A stretch of DNA of 16,981 nt from Streptococcus lactarius. GTDB lineage: Bacteria > Bacillota > Bacilli > Lactobacillales > Streptococcaceae. Where the stretch lies: NCBI RefSeq assembly GCF_016642265.1, contig NZ_MRXX01000008.1, positions 88,082 to 105,062 on the forward strand, read 5' to 3'. Below the pieces are notes generated by a model, which saw nothing but the letters and a program-made list of their open reading frames with translations, made no database searches and was not told where the DNA came from. The position numbers were made by a program, and so were the translations under genes. Shown here one piece after another: positions 1-6,663 of the stretch. How positions within the stretch are numbered: the stretch's first letter is position 1; each line of letters begins with the position of its first letter.

Positions 1-43
1 GAAATCAAATTCTAACGAATGACCGATTTCTGCCCCACTCTCT
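1..43 (-). repeat. Short dispersed intergenic repeat, left copy
   Basis: Read on the minus strand, this stretch begins AGAGAGTGGGGCAGAAATCG and matches the last 41 bases of the window at 39 of 41 positions, so the two copies are inverted relative to each other. Within it GAAATC (1-6) can pair with GATTTC (25-30), and an inner ATTC/GAAT pair also exists, so it can form a hairpin. The window edge cuts it. I recognise the GAGTGGGACAGAAATC type as a common intergenic repeat in streptococci. A mobility mechanism cannot be seen. Confidence 0.75.
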
Positions 44-105
44 TTTTGTCTAGTGAGCGGGTGTTGAAGATGGAGAAGCTGGACTTTCTTTTCAAAAACT
101 CTCCG

Positions 106-134
106 TTGAGTCTCTTTTGAAATTGTGTTACAAT
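106..134 (+). promoter_or_regulatory. Sigma-A promoter of the puuD-like gene
   Basis: A -35 box TTGAGT (106-111) and a -10 box TACAAT (129-134) are separated by 17 bases. This predicts a transcript start near 141 and a short leader of about 30 bases before the preferred ATG at 172. Confidence 0.7.
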
Positions 135-171
135 ATGGCATGAAAATAAATGAAAGTATATGGAAACAAGT

Positions 172-867
172 ATGAAAAAAAGACCAGTGATTGGAATTAC
201 AGGAAATGAAAGGCCCTTTCCAGATGATCCAGACGCGAACATGAGTTATGCGGCAACTGGCTTTGTCGAAGCGGTCAAAGAAGCAGGAGGGATTCCCTTG
301 ATCCTGCCAATTGGAGATGCCGACTTGGCCAAGCATTATGTCGCAATGATCGACAAGCTCATCATCACTGGTGGACAAAATGTCCTACCAAAGTTTTACG
401 GAGAAGAAATCACCATCGATAGTGATGACTATCTCTTGAAGCGTGATCTATTTGAGCTGGCCTTGATTGAGGAGATACGGATAGCGAAGAAAGCCATTTT
501 TACAGTTTGCCGTGGAACCCAGCTATACAATGTCGCCCTTGGTGGAACCTTGTACCAGGAGATTGAGCACCATTGGCAGGACACCCCCGGTCAATACACC
601 AGCCAAGAGTTGGTGACTGAGGATCAAACGATCCTACATGAAATCTATGGGAAGACCAGTCGCATCAATTCTTTTCATCATCAAAGTATTAAAGACTTGG
701 CAGCCGGCTTAGAAGTGATCGCGCGAGATCCAAAAGATAAGATCATCGAGGCGGTTCAAGCTACTGATGAAAGCCGTTTTCTAGGAGTTCAGTGGCATCC
801 GGAACTGCTGTTTGACAAGAGCCCAGCAGACCGCAAGCTTTTTGAATACGTGGTGAATGAGTTATAA
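172..867 (+). CDS. Gamma-glutamyl-GABA hydrolase-like class I glutamine amidotransferase (peptidase C26)
   Basis: This is a cytoplasmic hydrolase of the PuuD/peptidase C26 branch of class I glutamine amidotransferases. In characterised members it cleaves gamma-glutamyl amide bonds such as gamma-glutamyl-GABA. The nucleophile Cys lies in TVCRGTQLYN (Cys113 from this start) and the His-x-Glu pair in QWHPE (His209, Glu211). The glycine-rich LIITGGQNVLP segment near residue 65 is also typical. At 231 residues it is full length for the family. An in-frame ATG at 160 would add four residues, but the product starting MKKRPVIGITGNE fits homologues and has GGAAA just upstream. It stands alone between its own promoter and terminator. 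No polyamine or putrescine genes accompany it, so the true substrate is unknown. Confidence is high for family, moderate for substrate. Confidence 0.88.
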   Translation: MKKRPVIGITGNERPFPDDPDANMSYAATGFVEAVKEAGGIPLILPIGDADLAKHYVAMIDKLIITGGQNVLPKFYGEEITIDSDDYLLKRDLFELALIEEIRIAKKAIFTVCRGTQLYNVALGGTLYQEIEHHWQDTPGQYTSQELVTEDQTILHEIYGKTSRINSFHHQSIKDLAAGLEVIARDPKDKIIEAVQATDESRFLGVQWHPELLFDKSPADRKLFEYVVNEL

Positions 868-869
868 AG

Positions 870-907
870 AAAAAACTTAGTAGAGTAGAAGATCTGCTAA
901 GTTTTTT
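870..907 (+). terminator. Intrinsic terminator after the puuD-like gene
   Basis: A 15-bp stem (870-884 with 893-907; core ACTTAG/CTAAGT with one T-G wobble) closes an 8-base loop and ends in six T residues. It begins two bases after the stop codon. The A run on the 5' side could let it work in reverse as well. Confidence 0.88.
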
Positions 908-961
908 AGTGACTGACTTCAAAATCTTCGTGCCGTTCACGCCCTTTGTATCTTAAGGTTT

Positions 962-977
962 TCTTAACTAGACCAAT
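962..977. promoter_or_regulatory. Candidate NagR/dre-type operator, upstream site of glmS
   Basis: The 16 bases TCTTAACTAGACCAAT carry an intact right half (CTAGACCAAT) of the GntR-family NagR/DasR-type palindrome ATTGGTCTAGACCAAT and a degenerate left half, 11 of 16 overall. The site ends 17 bases before the glmS -35 box. NagR control of glmS by amino sugars is known in Streptococcus mutans. Binding here is inferred from sequence similarity. Confidence 0.5.
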
Positions 978-994
978 TTTCTTGAATTTCCTAG

Positions 995-1023
995 TTGACA
1001 AACCGAAAGAAGCATTGTATACT
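995..1023 (+). promoter_or_regulatory. Consensus sigma-A promoter of glmS
   Basis: TTGACA (995-1000) and TATACT (1018-1023) are spaced by 17 bases. The start site is predicted near 1030, leaving a leader of roughly 120 bases. The promoter lies between the two dre-like sites. Confidence 0.88.
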
Positions 1024-1049
1024 GACTCCGCTGGTTATTTTTTAGGTAA

Positions 1050-1065
1050 ATTAGACTAGACCAAT
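1050..1065. promoter_or_regulatory. Candidate NagR/dre-type operator, downstream site of glmS
   Basis: ATTAGACTAGACCAAT matches the palindrome ATTGGTCTAGACCAAT at 14 of 16 positions and shares CTAGACCAATTTT with the upstream site. It sits about 20 bases past the predicted transcript start, where a bound repressor would block elongation or promoter clearance. Confidence 0.6.
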
Positions 1066-1110
1066 TTTTTAAAAAGTAACTGAGAAATCGACCATGAGTC
1101 GTTTGACTAA

Positions 1111-1150
1111 GTAAAGGGGAAAGTATAGCAAGGGCTATATCGTAAAGACT
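1111..1150 (+). promoter_or_regulatory. glmS leader: distant Shine-Dalgarno followed by a hairpin
   Basis: The strong ribosome-binding sequence AAAGGGGAAAG (1113-1123) lies about 30 bases before the ATG, too far for normal use. Directly after it a perfect 6-bp stem, TATAGC (1124-1129) with GCTATA (1134-1139), closes an AAGG loop. Folding this stem would bring the Shine-Dalgarno to about 14 bases from the start codon. The loop itself contains AAGG, an alternative weak site. A six-codon ORF (1094-1114) precedes it without a good ribosome binding site. That the fold tunes translation is an inference. Confidence 0.45.
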
Positions 1151-2959
1151 ATGTGCGGAATCGTTGGTGTTGTAGGAAATACAAATGCTACGGATATTTT
1201 GATTCAAGGACTTGAAAAGCTCGAATACCGAGGCTATGACTCTGCAGGTGTTTTTCTGGCCAGTGAAGGCAAGAGCCAATTGGTAAAGGCAGTTGGACGA
1301 ATTGCAGAATTATCAGCTAAGGCAGCAGGTGTTGAAGGGACAGCCGGGATCGGACATACCCGCTGGGCAACTCACGGAAAACCAACTGAGGACAATGCTC
1401 ATCCACACCGTTCAGAGACCGGTCGCTTTGTGTTGGTCCACAATGGGGTTATTGAAAACTACCTTGAAATCAAGGAAGAATACCTAGCAGGTCACCATTT
1501 CAAGGGGCAAACCGATACAGAAATCGCGGCCCACTTGATCGGAAAATTTGCGGAAGAAGAGGGCTTATCGACGCTTGAAGCCTTCAAAAAAGCCCTCCAC
1601 ATCATCCGTGGAGCTTATGCTTTTGCTTTGATGGATGCCGAAGATCCAAGCACCATCTACGTGGCAAAAAATAAATCACCACTTTTGATTGGTCTTGGCG
1701 ATGGTTACAATATGGTCTGCTCGGATGCCATGGCCATGATCCGTGAAACTAACCAATATATGGAAATCCATGACCAAGAATTGGTCATTGTCAAGGCTGA
1801 TAGCGTTGAAGTCCAAGACTATGATGGACATGTCCAAGAACGGGATAGCTACACGGCTGAACTTGACCTTTCGGATATTGGAAAAGGGACTTACCCATAC
1901 TACATGCTCAAGGAAATTGATGAGCAACCAACTGTGATGCGTAAACTCATCCAAGCCTACACCAATGAATCTGGTCAAGTAGTGGTAGACCCAGCTATTA
2001 TCAAAGCGGTTCAAGAAGCAGACCGCATCTATATCCTTGCGGCGGGTACTTCTTACCATGCTGGATTTGCGTCTAAGAAAATGCTGGAAGAATTGACCGA
2101 TACCCCAGTAGAGCTCGGTATTTCCTCTGAGTGGGGCTACGGTATGCCACTTCTTAGCAAGAAACCACTCTTCATCTTTATCAGTCAATCTGGTGAAACA
2201 GCGGATAGCCGCCAAGTATTGGTCAAAGCAAATGAAATGGGCATTCCAAGCTTGACAGTGACCAATGTTCCAGGTTCCACTCTTTCACGGGAAGCGGACA
2301 TGACGATGTTGCTCCATGCGGGTCCTGAAATTGCGGTCGCTTCCACCAAGGCTTATACGGCTCAAATCGCAGCCCTTGCCTTTCTTGCAAAAGCTGTTGG
2401 GGAAGCCAATGGCAATGAAAAAGCCAAAGCCTTTGATTTGGTGCACGAATTGTCGATCGTTGCCCAATCGATCGAATCAACCCTTTCAGAAAAAGAAGTG
2501 ATCGATGAAAAAGTCCGTGGTTTGTTGGAAACAACCCGCAATGCGTTCTATATCGGGCGTGGCCAAGATTACTATGTTGCCATGGAAGCCAGTCTGAAAC
2601 TAAAAGAAATTTCTTACATCCAATGTGAAGGCTTCGCAGCGGGTGAGTTGAAACACGGTACTATCGCTCTGATCGAAGATGGTACACCGGTCATCGCCCT
2701 CTTGTCTGATCCAGTCCTAGCCAGCCACACACGTGGGAACATCCAAGAAGTGGCAGCACGTGGGGCTCATGTCTTAACCATTGCAGAAGAAAATGTTGCT
2801 AAAGAGACAGATGATTTGGTCTTGACAGCGGTTCACCCTTACCTCTCTCCAATCTCAATGGTGGTACCAACTCAATTGATTGCTTACTTTGCAACCCTTC
2901 ATCGTGGGCTCGATGTTGATAAACCACGGAACCTTGCTAAGTCCGTAACGGTTGAATAA
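1151..2959 (+). CDS. glmS: Glutamine--fructose-6-phosphate aminotransferase (isomerizing)
   Basis: GlmS makes glucosamine-6-phosphate from fructose-6-phosphate and glutamine, the first committed step to UDP-GlcNAc and peptidoglycan. The 602 residues are the usual full length. The N-terminal class II amidotransferase domain starts MCGIVGVVG, with catalytic Cys2, and continues with [19 protein letters not shown] and GQTDTE. Two SIS sugar-isomerase domains follow: the first with [18 protein letters not shown] (near 345) and STKAYTAQ; the second with [20 protein letters not shown] (from about 468). The conserved tail ends LAKSVTVE, and Lys597 corresponds to the catalytic lysine of Escherichia coli GlmS. 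The start is fixed by the need for an N-terminal cysteine. It is a single-gene unit with a consensus promoter, dre-like operators and a strong terminator. Confidence 0.98.
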   Translation: MCGIVGVVGNTNATDILIQGLEKLEYRGYDSAGVFLASEGKSQLVKAVGRIAELSAKAAGVEGTAGIGHTRWATHGKPTEDNAHPHRSETGRFVLVHNGVIENYLEIKEEYLAGHHFKGQTDTEIAAHLIGKFAEEEGLSTLEAFKKALHIIRGAYAFALMDAEDPSTIYVAKNKSPLLIGLGDGYNMVCSDAMAMIRETNQYMEIHDQELVIVKADSVEVQDYDGHVQERDSYTAELDLSDIGKGTYPYYMLKEIDEQPTVMRKLIQAYTNESGQVVVDPAIIKAVQEADRIYILAAGTSYHAGFASKKMLEELTDTPVELGISSEWGYGMPLLSKKPLFIFISQSGETADSRQVLVKANEMGIPSLTVTNVPGSTLSREADMTMLLHAGPEIAVASTKAYTAQIAALAFLAKAVGEANGNEKAKAFDLVHELSIVAQSIESTLSEKEVIDEKVRGLLETTRNAFYIGRGQDYYVAMEASLKLKEISYIQCEGFAAGELKHGTIALIEDGTPVIALLSDPVLASHTRGNIQEVAARGAHVLTIAEENVAKETDDLVLTAVHPYLSPISMVVPTQLIAYFATLHRGLDVDKPRNLAKSVTVE

Positions 2960-2976
2960 ACTTGTCTATATAGAAA

Positions 2977-3013
2977 AAACATCCTCGTTAGGTTTTTCCT
3001 AGCGAGGATGTTT
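2977..3013. terminator. Bidirectional terminator between glmS and the acid phosphatase gene
   Basis: A 16-bp stem (2977-2992 with 2998-3013, one G-T pair, core CATCCTCG/CGAGGATG) has a TTTTT loop, with T runs in the plus direction and an A run that becomes T on the minus strand. It sits in the gap of under 60 bases between two convergent genes, so it likely serves both. Confidence 0.9.
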
Positions 3014-3016
3014 GCT

Positions 3017-3874
3017 TTATTTGTCAAAACCTTGCAAGGCTTTGAGGCGTTCTTCTGTTTGTCCCTTGGCATCTAGTTTTTTACCTTGGTAAACAGCAGA
3101 TTCCCATGATCCATACATTGGATTTGGGAAGATGATGAATTTTTCACCAAATTCTTTTTGCAATTCTTCTAATTTCTTATCGCGATCAGCTTCAGAGGTC
3201 TTAGAGAAGTCTGCAAAGTCGACCAGATTGTCCCCAAAGAGCAAGACAAGATTGGTTTTTTCTTGTACGGCTTGGCGACGGCCTTCTTTTGATTTGACCC
3301 CTTCTTCTAAGAACATGAGGTGGTCACGTCCTTGGACAGGAATGCCTTCTTTTTCAAGATTCTTGATGGTATCATCTACTTGAGAGGTGGTACGGTCAGA
3401 AATGTAGTAGATTTGAACTCCGTTTTGATTCGCAAATTGAAGGAAATCTTTGGCACCTGGCACTGCTTTTGCGGCTGCCTTTTTCACCCAAACATCCCAA
3501 TCTTTAGGATTGAAGGCCGTACCGTCTTTGACGTTTTGAACTTGGTAAGGGCTATTGTCTAAGACAGTTTCGTCCAAGTCTAAAACGATTGAGTAAGGCT
3601 TATCAGAAGGCGTTTTTAAGATTTCTTTCAAACGGTCCGTAGCGACATTGTATCCTTGTAAATACAAGGCCTTTGTTTCAGCAGCCTTTTGGTACCAGAG
3701 CACCGACATGGTATTTTCTTGCGAGCGCTGTTGGTCATAGGTCAATGTGACCTGATTTTTAGAGCTAGTTGAGTTCGCTTCTTTTGTTTTAGTTGTGTTG
3801 CTTCCACAACTGGTCAATAAAATGACAGAAGCAAGAGCAGAAACGATGGTAAAGGTGGTTTTTGTTGTTTTCAT
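3017..3874 (-). CDS. lppC: Class C acid phosphatase lipoprotein, e(P4)/LppC family (5'-nucleotidase)
   Basis: This surface-anchored HAD-superfamily phosphatase is expected to dephosphorylate nucleoside monophosphates and similar substrates outside the cell. The N-terminus (MKTTKTTFTIVSALASVILL) is a lipoprotein signal with lipobox LTSC. The first signature is LDLDETVLDNSPY (DxDxT nucleophile motif), followed by YYISDRTT and the C-terminal acidic motif LLFGDNLVDF, together giving the four aspartates of class C enzymes. The length of 285 residues fits streptococcal LppC. The chosen ATG at 3874 has AAGGAG (3890-3885) ten bases upstream and directly begins the signal peptide. A 45-residue upstream extension in frame would bury the signal and is rejected. 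It is convergent with glmS and has its own promoter. The symbol rests on family recognition. Confidence 0.92.
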   Translation of the reverse strand: MKTTKTTFTIVSALASVILLTSCGSNTTKTKEANSTSSKNQVTLTYDQQRSQENTMSVLWYQKAAETKALYLQGYNVATDRLKEILKTPSDKPYSIVLDLDETVLDNSPYQVQNVKDGTAFNPKDWDVWVKKAAAKAVPGAKDFLQFANQNGVQIYYISDRTTSQVDDTIKNLEKEGIPVQGRDHLMFLEEGVKSKEGRRQAVQEKTNLVLLFGDNLVDFADFSKTSEADRDKKLEELQKEFGEKFIIFPNPMYGSWESAVYQGKKLDAKGQTEERLKALQGFDK

Positions 3875-3907
3875 AAACCGTAGACTCCTTAAAATTATTC
3901 TAAGGAA

Positions 3908-3936
3908 ATTATACTCCTTTCGATTTTGACTGACAA
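3908..3936 (-). promoter_or_regulatory. Sigma-A promoter of the acid phosphatase gene
   Basis: On the minus strand, TTGTCA (3936-3931) and TATAAT (3913-3908) are spaced by 17 bases. The predicted start near 3901 gives a leader of about 27 bases that includes the AAGGAG site. Confidence 0.85.
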
Positions 3937-4048
3937 GAAAGAGACAGAGACAGTTCCCGCGATAATGAGGAGACTTGAGACCACAAAATGTTGATCGAAT
4001 AGGATTCATGGTACCAAAATACCTATTTTTTTATTCTAAAAAGAGGGG

Positions 4049-4065
4049 TATAGTTTTATGTTATA
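4049..4065. promoter_or_regulatory. MET-box-like 17-bp sequence (tentative)
   Basis: TATAGTTTTATGTTATA agrees at 13 of 17 positions with TATAGTTTSAAACTATA, the MET-box recognised by the LysR-type methionine regulator MetR/MtaR of Streptococcaceae. The left half is intact and the right half degenerate. It lies about 250 bases before the methyltransferase-like operon, with a T-rich terminator-like hairpin between, so a direct role is doubtful. Confidence 0.2.
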
Positions 4066-4079
4066 ACCGGATCAAGAAA

Positions 4080-4101
4080 ACAGCAAAGCTGTCTTTTTTT
4101 T
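4080..4101 (+). terminator. Orphan intrinsic terminator in the divergent intergenic region
   Basis: ACAGC (4080-4084) pairs with GCTGT (4088-4092) around an AAA loop and is followed by C and eight T residues. There is no plus-strand gene upstream, since the neighbour on that side runs away on the minus strand. It may end a short untranslated transcript or act as an attenuator for the operon downstream. Confidence 0.5.
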
Positions 4102-4126
4102 CTATCATCAAAAAATGGATAAGAAT

Positions 4127-4164
4127 GCGCGCAAGTCTTTATTCGCAAGGACTTGTGCGCTTTT
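4127..4164 (+). other. Strong 11-bp hairpin in the leader region of the UroD-like operon
   Basis: GCGCGCAAGTC (4127-4137) pairs completely, with one G-T pair, with GACTTGTGCGC (4150-4160). The loop is 12 bases and TTTT follows. It is GC-rich compared with its surroundings and could be a weak terminator or part of a structured leader. The short T run argues against an efficient terminator. The rest of 3937-4316 holds no convincing gene. Confidence 0.5.
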
Positions 4165-4190
4165 GCTACTCGCTTCAATAAAGAAATTTT

Positions 4191-4220
4191 AAGGACTTGA
4201 TAGGGAAAATATATTAGTCA
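4191..4220 (+). promoter_or_regulatory. Conserved 30-bp element, first copy (upstream of UroD-like gene 1)
   Basis: The block opens AAGGACTTGATA and closes ATATATTAGTCA. It matches the block at 5549-5578 at 25 of 30 positions, while the sequences on either side do not align. It contains a -10-like TATATT (4210-4215) without a good -35 box at the right distance. This would suit a promoter needing an activator, or an operator. The ends (GACTTGATA and TATATTAGTC) are a rough inverted repeat. No regulator gene lies nearby. Confidence 0.5.
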
Positions 4221-4316
4221 GTGATCTTTCCAGGTGATATCATGGTTACAAATTTCAGAAGTGGTGAGGTAGAACAAAGGCGCTACTCGCCAAGAGTTGA
4301 AGGAGGTTGACACATC

Positions 4317-5318
4317 ATGAGTAAAAAAGAGTTGGTTCTTTCTGCCATTCGGGGTGAAGCAGTTGAGCGAATCCCTGTAGGATTTTGGCTCCATTATGTG
4401 ACCCAAGAAGAAAAAGAGTTGGGTCTAGACAATCCGGCCGTAGTTGAAAAGAGTATTAAAGGACACCAAGAGTATGTTGAAAAAATATCCCCTGATTTTG
4501 TCAAGATTATGAGCGATGGCTTTTTCCGCTATCCGAGTGCTCTTTATTCGAGAGAGATCCAATCGATCCAAGAATTGAAGGACATTCAACCGATTGGAGA
4601 GCACCATCCTTGGATTGAACAGCAGATTGAAGTCGTCAAGGAGATTCGTTCCCATTTTCATGAGGAGATTGCTTCTTTCTACAATATCTTCTCGCCCATT
4701 TCTTATTTGAAACGCTGGTTCCGTACGGATCAATCCCGTGGAGACCAAGTGATTGCAGACTTTCTCAAGGAAGATCCTGAAACCTTGGCCCATGTCCTTG
4801 ATGTGATCGCAGGAGATATTGCCATTCTTAGTCGTCGCTTGATCCAAGAAGCAGGTGTGGAAGGGATTTACTTCTCCACCCAGCAGGTCCAAGATGAGCG
4901 TGTGACGGAGGAAGAATACCGTAAGTTCATTGAACCGAGCAACATCGCTGTCCTAGAGGCGGCTAATGAGGCAGGTGGCATCAATATCCTTCATATCTGT
5001 GGCTTTGAAGGAGCCAGCAATGAAGTGGACCTCTTCAAGGATTATCCAGCCCAAGTCATCAACTGGGCAACCCATCATGAAGGCCTGAGCCTAGCAGCAG
5101 GTCGCAAGCTCTTTGGGGATCGTGCCGTTTTGGGTGGCTTTGTCAATGGCAAGAACGGCCTGCTCTATCAAGGTGAAAAAGAAGCGATCGAGCAAGAAAC
5201 GCGTCGCTTGGTGGCAGAAGCGGGAAGCCGTGGCTTAATCCTTGGAGCAGACTGCACGGTACCAGACGATTTCCAATTGGAACGCTTAGATTGGGTACGC
5301 CAGGCAGCCGTCTTGTAA
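4317..5318 (+). CDS. UroD/MtaA-superfamily protein, probable zinc-dependent methyltransferase, paralog 1
   Basis: A 333-residue TIM-barrel protein of the uroporphyrinogen decarboxylase family. It keeps the zinc triad of the methylcobamide:coenzyme M methyltransferases MtaA/MtbA: His226 and Cys228 in LHICG, and Cys313 in GADCTVPDD. The HemE substrate-binding RQAGRY segment is replaced by IPVGFWLHYVT near residue 20. A thiol or cofactor methyl-transfer role is therefore more likely than haem synthesis, although the acceptor is unknown. AGGAGG (4301-4306) lies ten bases before the ATG. By eye it is roughly half identical to the second copy at 5635-6636, with the same length and triad positions. 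It heads an operon with an amino-acid importer, suggesting that an imported methylated compound is processed. No corrinoid protein gene is nearby. Simple annotation as hemE would be wrong. Confidence 0.82.
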   Translation: MSKKELVLSAIRGEAVERIPVGFWLHYVTQEEKELGLDNPAVVEKSIKGHQEYVEKISPDFVKIMSDGFFRYPSALYSREIQSIQELKDIQPIGEHHPWIEQQIEVVKEIRSHFHEEIASFYNIFSPISYLKRWFRTDQSRGDQVIADFLKEDPETLAHVLDVIAGDIAILSRRLIQEAGVEGIYFSTQQVQDERVTEEEYRKFIEPSNIAVLEAANEAGGINILHICGFEGASNEVDLFKDYPAQVINWATHHEGLSLAAGRKLFGDRAVLGGFVNGKNGLLYQGEKEAIEQETRRLVAEAGSRGLILGADCTVPDDFQLERLDWVRQAAVL

Positions 5319-5335
5319 GAAGAAAGGAGAGGGAG

Positions 5336-5536
5336 ATGAAAAAAATTCATGTGTGGTGTATCGTGATGACAGTCTTGTTTTTAGTCTTAGGGCTCGCAAA
5401 AGCTACTGCAGCAAGTACTCAGGACAAGGCGAAAAAAGATCCAGATATGGCAAGGCTGGAGAAAATCCCAGCCCATAGCCTCTCCCTCATTCGCCCGTCT
5501 GATGTGGCAGGCATTCTCCTACTAGATGGCCAGTGA
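5336..5536 (+). CDS. Small predicted exported peptide (66 aa), unknown function
   Basis: This gene starts 17 bases after the first UroD-like gene with a very good ribosome binding site, AAGGAGAGGGAG (5324-5335). The product begins MKKIHVWCIVMTVLFLVLGL and has a hydrophobic core of about 15 residues after a short basic start. A plausible signal-peptidase site follows ATA-A near residue 25, leaving a mature, partly charged peptide of about 40 residues ending ILLLDGQ. A Cys at residue 8 lies inside the hydrophobic segment and is not a lipobox. I do not recognise the family. Its place between two paralogous enzyme genes suggests co-expression, and it may also be a remnant. Coding status is supported by the ribosome binding site and signal-like N-terminus only. 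Confidence 0.6.
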   Translation: MKKIHVWCIVMTVLFLVLGLAKATAASTQDKAKKDPDMARLEKIPAHSLSLIRPSDVAGILLLDGQ

Positions 5537-5548
5537 TAAAAAAAGATG

Positions 5549-5578
5549 AAGGCCTTGATAAAAAATATATATTAGTCA
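5549..5578 (+). promoter_or_regulatory. Conserved 30-bp element, second copy (upstream of UroD-like gene 2)
   Basis: AAGGCCTTGATA at the left and ATATATTAGTCA at the right match the copy at 4191-4220, 25 of 30 overall, with identical internal spacing. TATATT is at 5568-5573. It lies 57 bases before the second UroD-like ATG, whereas the first copy lies 97 bases before its gene. The second gene may therefore have its own controlled start in addition to read-through. Confidence 0.5.
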
Positions 5579-5634
5579 AAGCAGGATTGCCGTGTTAAGA
5601 TAACAAGCAAGAAAAAAGAGAATGAGGTAAGAAG

Positions 5635-6636
5635 ATGTCTACAAAAAGAGAATTAGTGTTAAAAGCATTCAAAGGAGAAGCAGTTGATCGTGTGCCAGTT
5701 GGATTTTGGCATCATTTCACGACAGAAGAAGAATGGTTGAAAGGCTTCTCCAATCCTGAAATTATTGAAAAAAATCTGAAGGGTCATAAAAATTTCCTTC
5801 ACAAGGTCAAACCAGACTTTGTCAAACTCATGAGCGATGGCTACTTTGCTTATCCCAATCCAGCCATTCACAAAGGTCTTGAAAACATCTCAGACTTAGC
5901 AGGGATTGAACCCCTCGGGGCCGATCATCCATGGATCACAGAACAGGTCGAATTGGTCAAAAAAATCCGTGCCGGTTTTGAAGAGGACATTGTAGCCATC
6001 TACAATATCTTTGCTCCGGTGACCTACTTCAAATGGTTGGTCGGAGAAGTTTCAGGAGGAGATGACTTGATCGCAAACTTCATCGATCAAGATGCTGCAA
6101 CTCTTAAAAAAGTATTGGATACGATTGGTCAAGATATTGCAAGTTTGAGCCAACGAATCATTAAAGAAGCAGGAGCAGACGGGATCTACCTCAGTGTTCA
6201 AAGTATCCAAGATGCGCGCGTGAGCCAAGAAGTGTACAAACAAGTCATTGCGCCAAGTGAACGCCATGTCTTAGAAGCAGCCAATGAAGCCGGTGGGGTC
6301 AATATCCTTCATATCTGTGGCTACGAAGGAGCTCGCAATGATATCCACCTCTTCACAGACTACCCAGCCCAAGTCTTTAACTGGGCAGTCGGACCAGAAG
6401 GCATCAGCTTGGCAGAAGGACGTGAAATCTTCGGTGGTCGTACCGTCCTAGGTGGTTTTGAAAATGGCAAAAATGGCCTTCTCTACACAGGAGACAAGGC
6501 TGCGATTCAAGCAGAAACCAAACGCATCATCGCAGAAACTGGGACCACGGGCTTGGTGATCGGTGCCGATTGTACCATTCCAAGTGACATTGATGAAGAA
6601 CGAATCGAATGGGTTCGTGAAGCTGCAGCAGAATAA
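5635..6636 (+). CDS. UroD/MtaA-superfamily protein, probable zinc-dependent methyltransferase, paralog 2
   Basis: A second 333-residue member of the family, collinear with the first paralog and without visible insertions or deletions at either end. The zinc triad is again His226, Cys228 (LHICGYEG) and Cys313 (GADCTIPSD). The N-terminal segment VPVGFWHHFTT replaces the HemE arginine motif. Shared strongly conserved stretches include PDFVKLMSDGYF, YNIF, EAANEAGG, DYPAQV and GGF-NGKNGLLY. GAGGT (5624-5628) precedes the ATG by six bases. The next gene, an ABC binding protein, starts 27 bases later with no terminator, so co-transcription is likely. Retention of two diverged copies with intact metal ligands argues for different methyl donors or acceptors, or for a heteromeric enzyme; both are inferences. 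Confidence 0.82.
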   Translation: MSTKRELVLKAFKGEAVDRVPVGFWHHFTTEEEWLKGFSNPEIIEKNLKGHKNFLHKVKPDFVKLMSDGYFAYPNPAIHKGLENISDLAGIEPLGADHPWITEQVELVKKIRAGFEEDIVAIYNIFAPVTYFKWLVGEVSGGDDLIANFIDQDAATLKKVLDTIGQDIASLSQRIIKEAGADGIYLSVQSIQDARVSQEVYKQVIAPSERHVLEAANEAGGVNILHICGYEGARNDIHLFTDYPAQVFNWAVGPEGISLAEGREIFGGRTVLGGFENGKNGLLYTGDKAAIQAETKRIIAETGTTGLVIGADCTIPSDIDEERIEWVREAAAE

Positions 6637-6663
6637 GGAAAATAGAAAGAGGGAGAACAACAT

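Noticed and set aside
1024..1150. glmS ribozyme/riboswitch in the glmS leader
   Set aside because: The leader is only about 120 bases, the conserved ribozyme core sequence (AGCGCC type) is not visible, and dre-like operators offer an alternative control.
968..1279. Minus-strand 103-codon frame over the glmS promoter and start
   Set aside because: It covers a consensus promoter and the glmS N-terminus on the other strand and has no family resemblance.
3875..4009. 45-residue N-terminal extension of the acid phosphatase
   Set aside because: It would place the lipoprotein signal inside the protein and overlap the promoter; the internal ATG has a good AAGGAG site.
3975..4181. Plus-strand 68-codon frame in the divergent intergenic region
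   Set aside because: It runs through two hairpins, has no ribosome binding site and an implausible composition.
4197..4225. TTGATA (4197-4202) as a standard -35 box for the UroD-like operon
   Set aside because: At 17-bp spacing the -10 positions read AGTGAT in the first copy and AAAGCA in the second, neither acceptable; the conserved part is the block itself.
4317..6636. Annotation of the two paralogs as uroporphyrinogen decarboxylase HemE
   Set aside because: The RQAGRY region is missing, a zinc triad of methyltransferases is present, and no other haem-synthesis gene occurs nearby.
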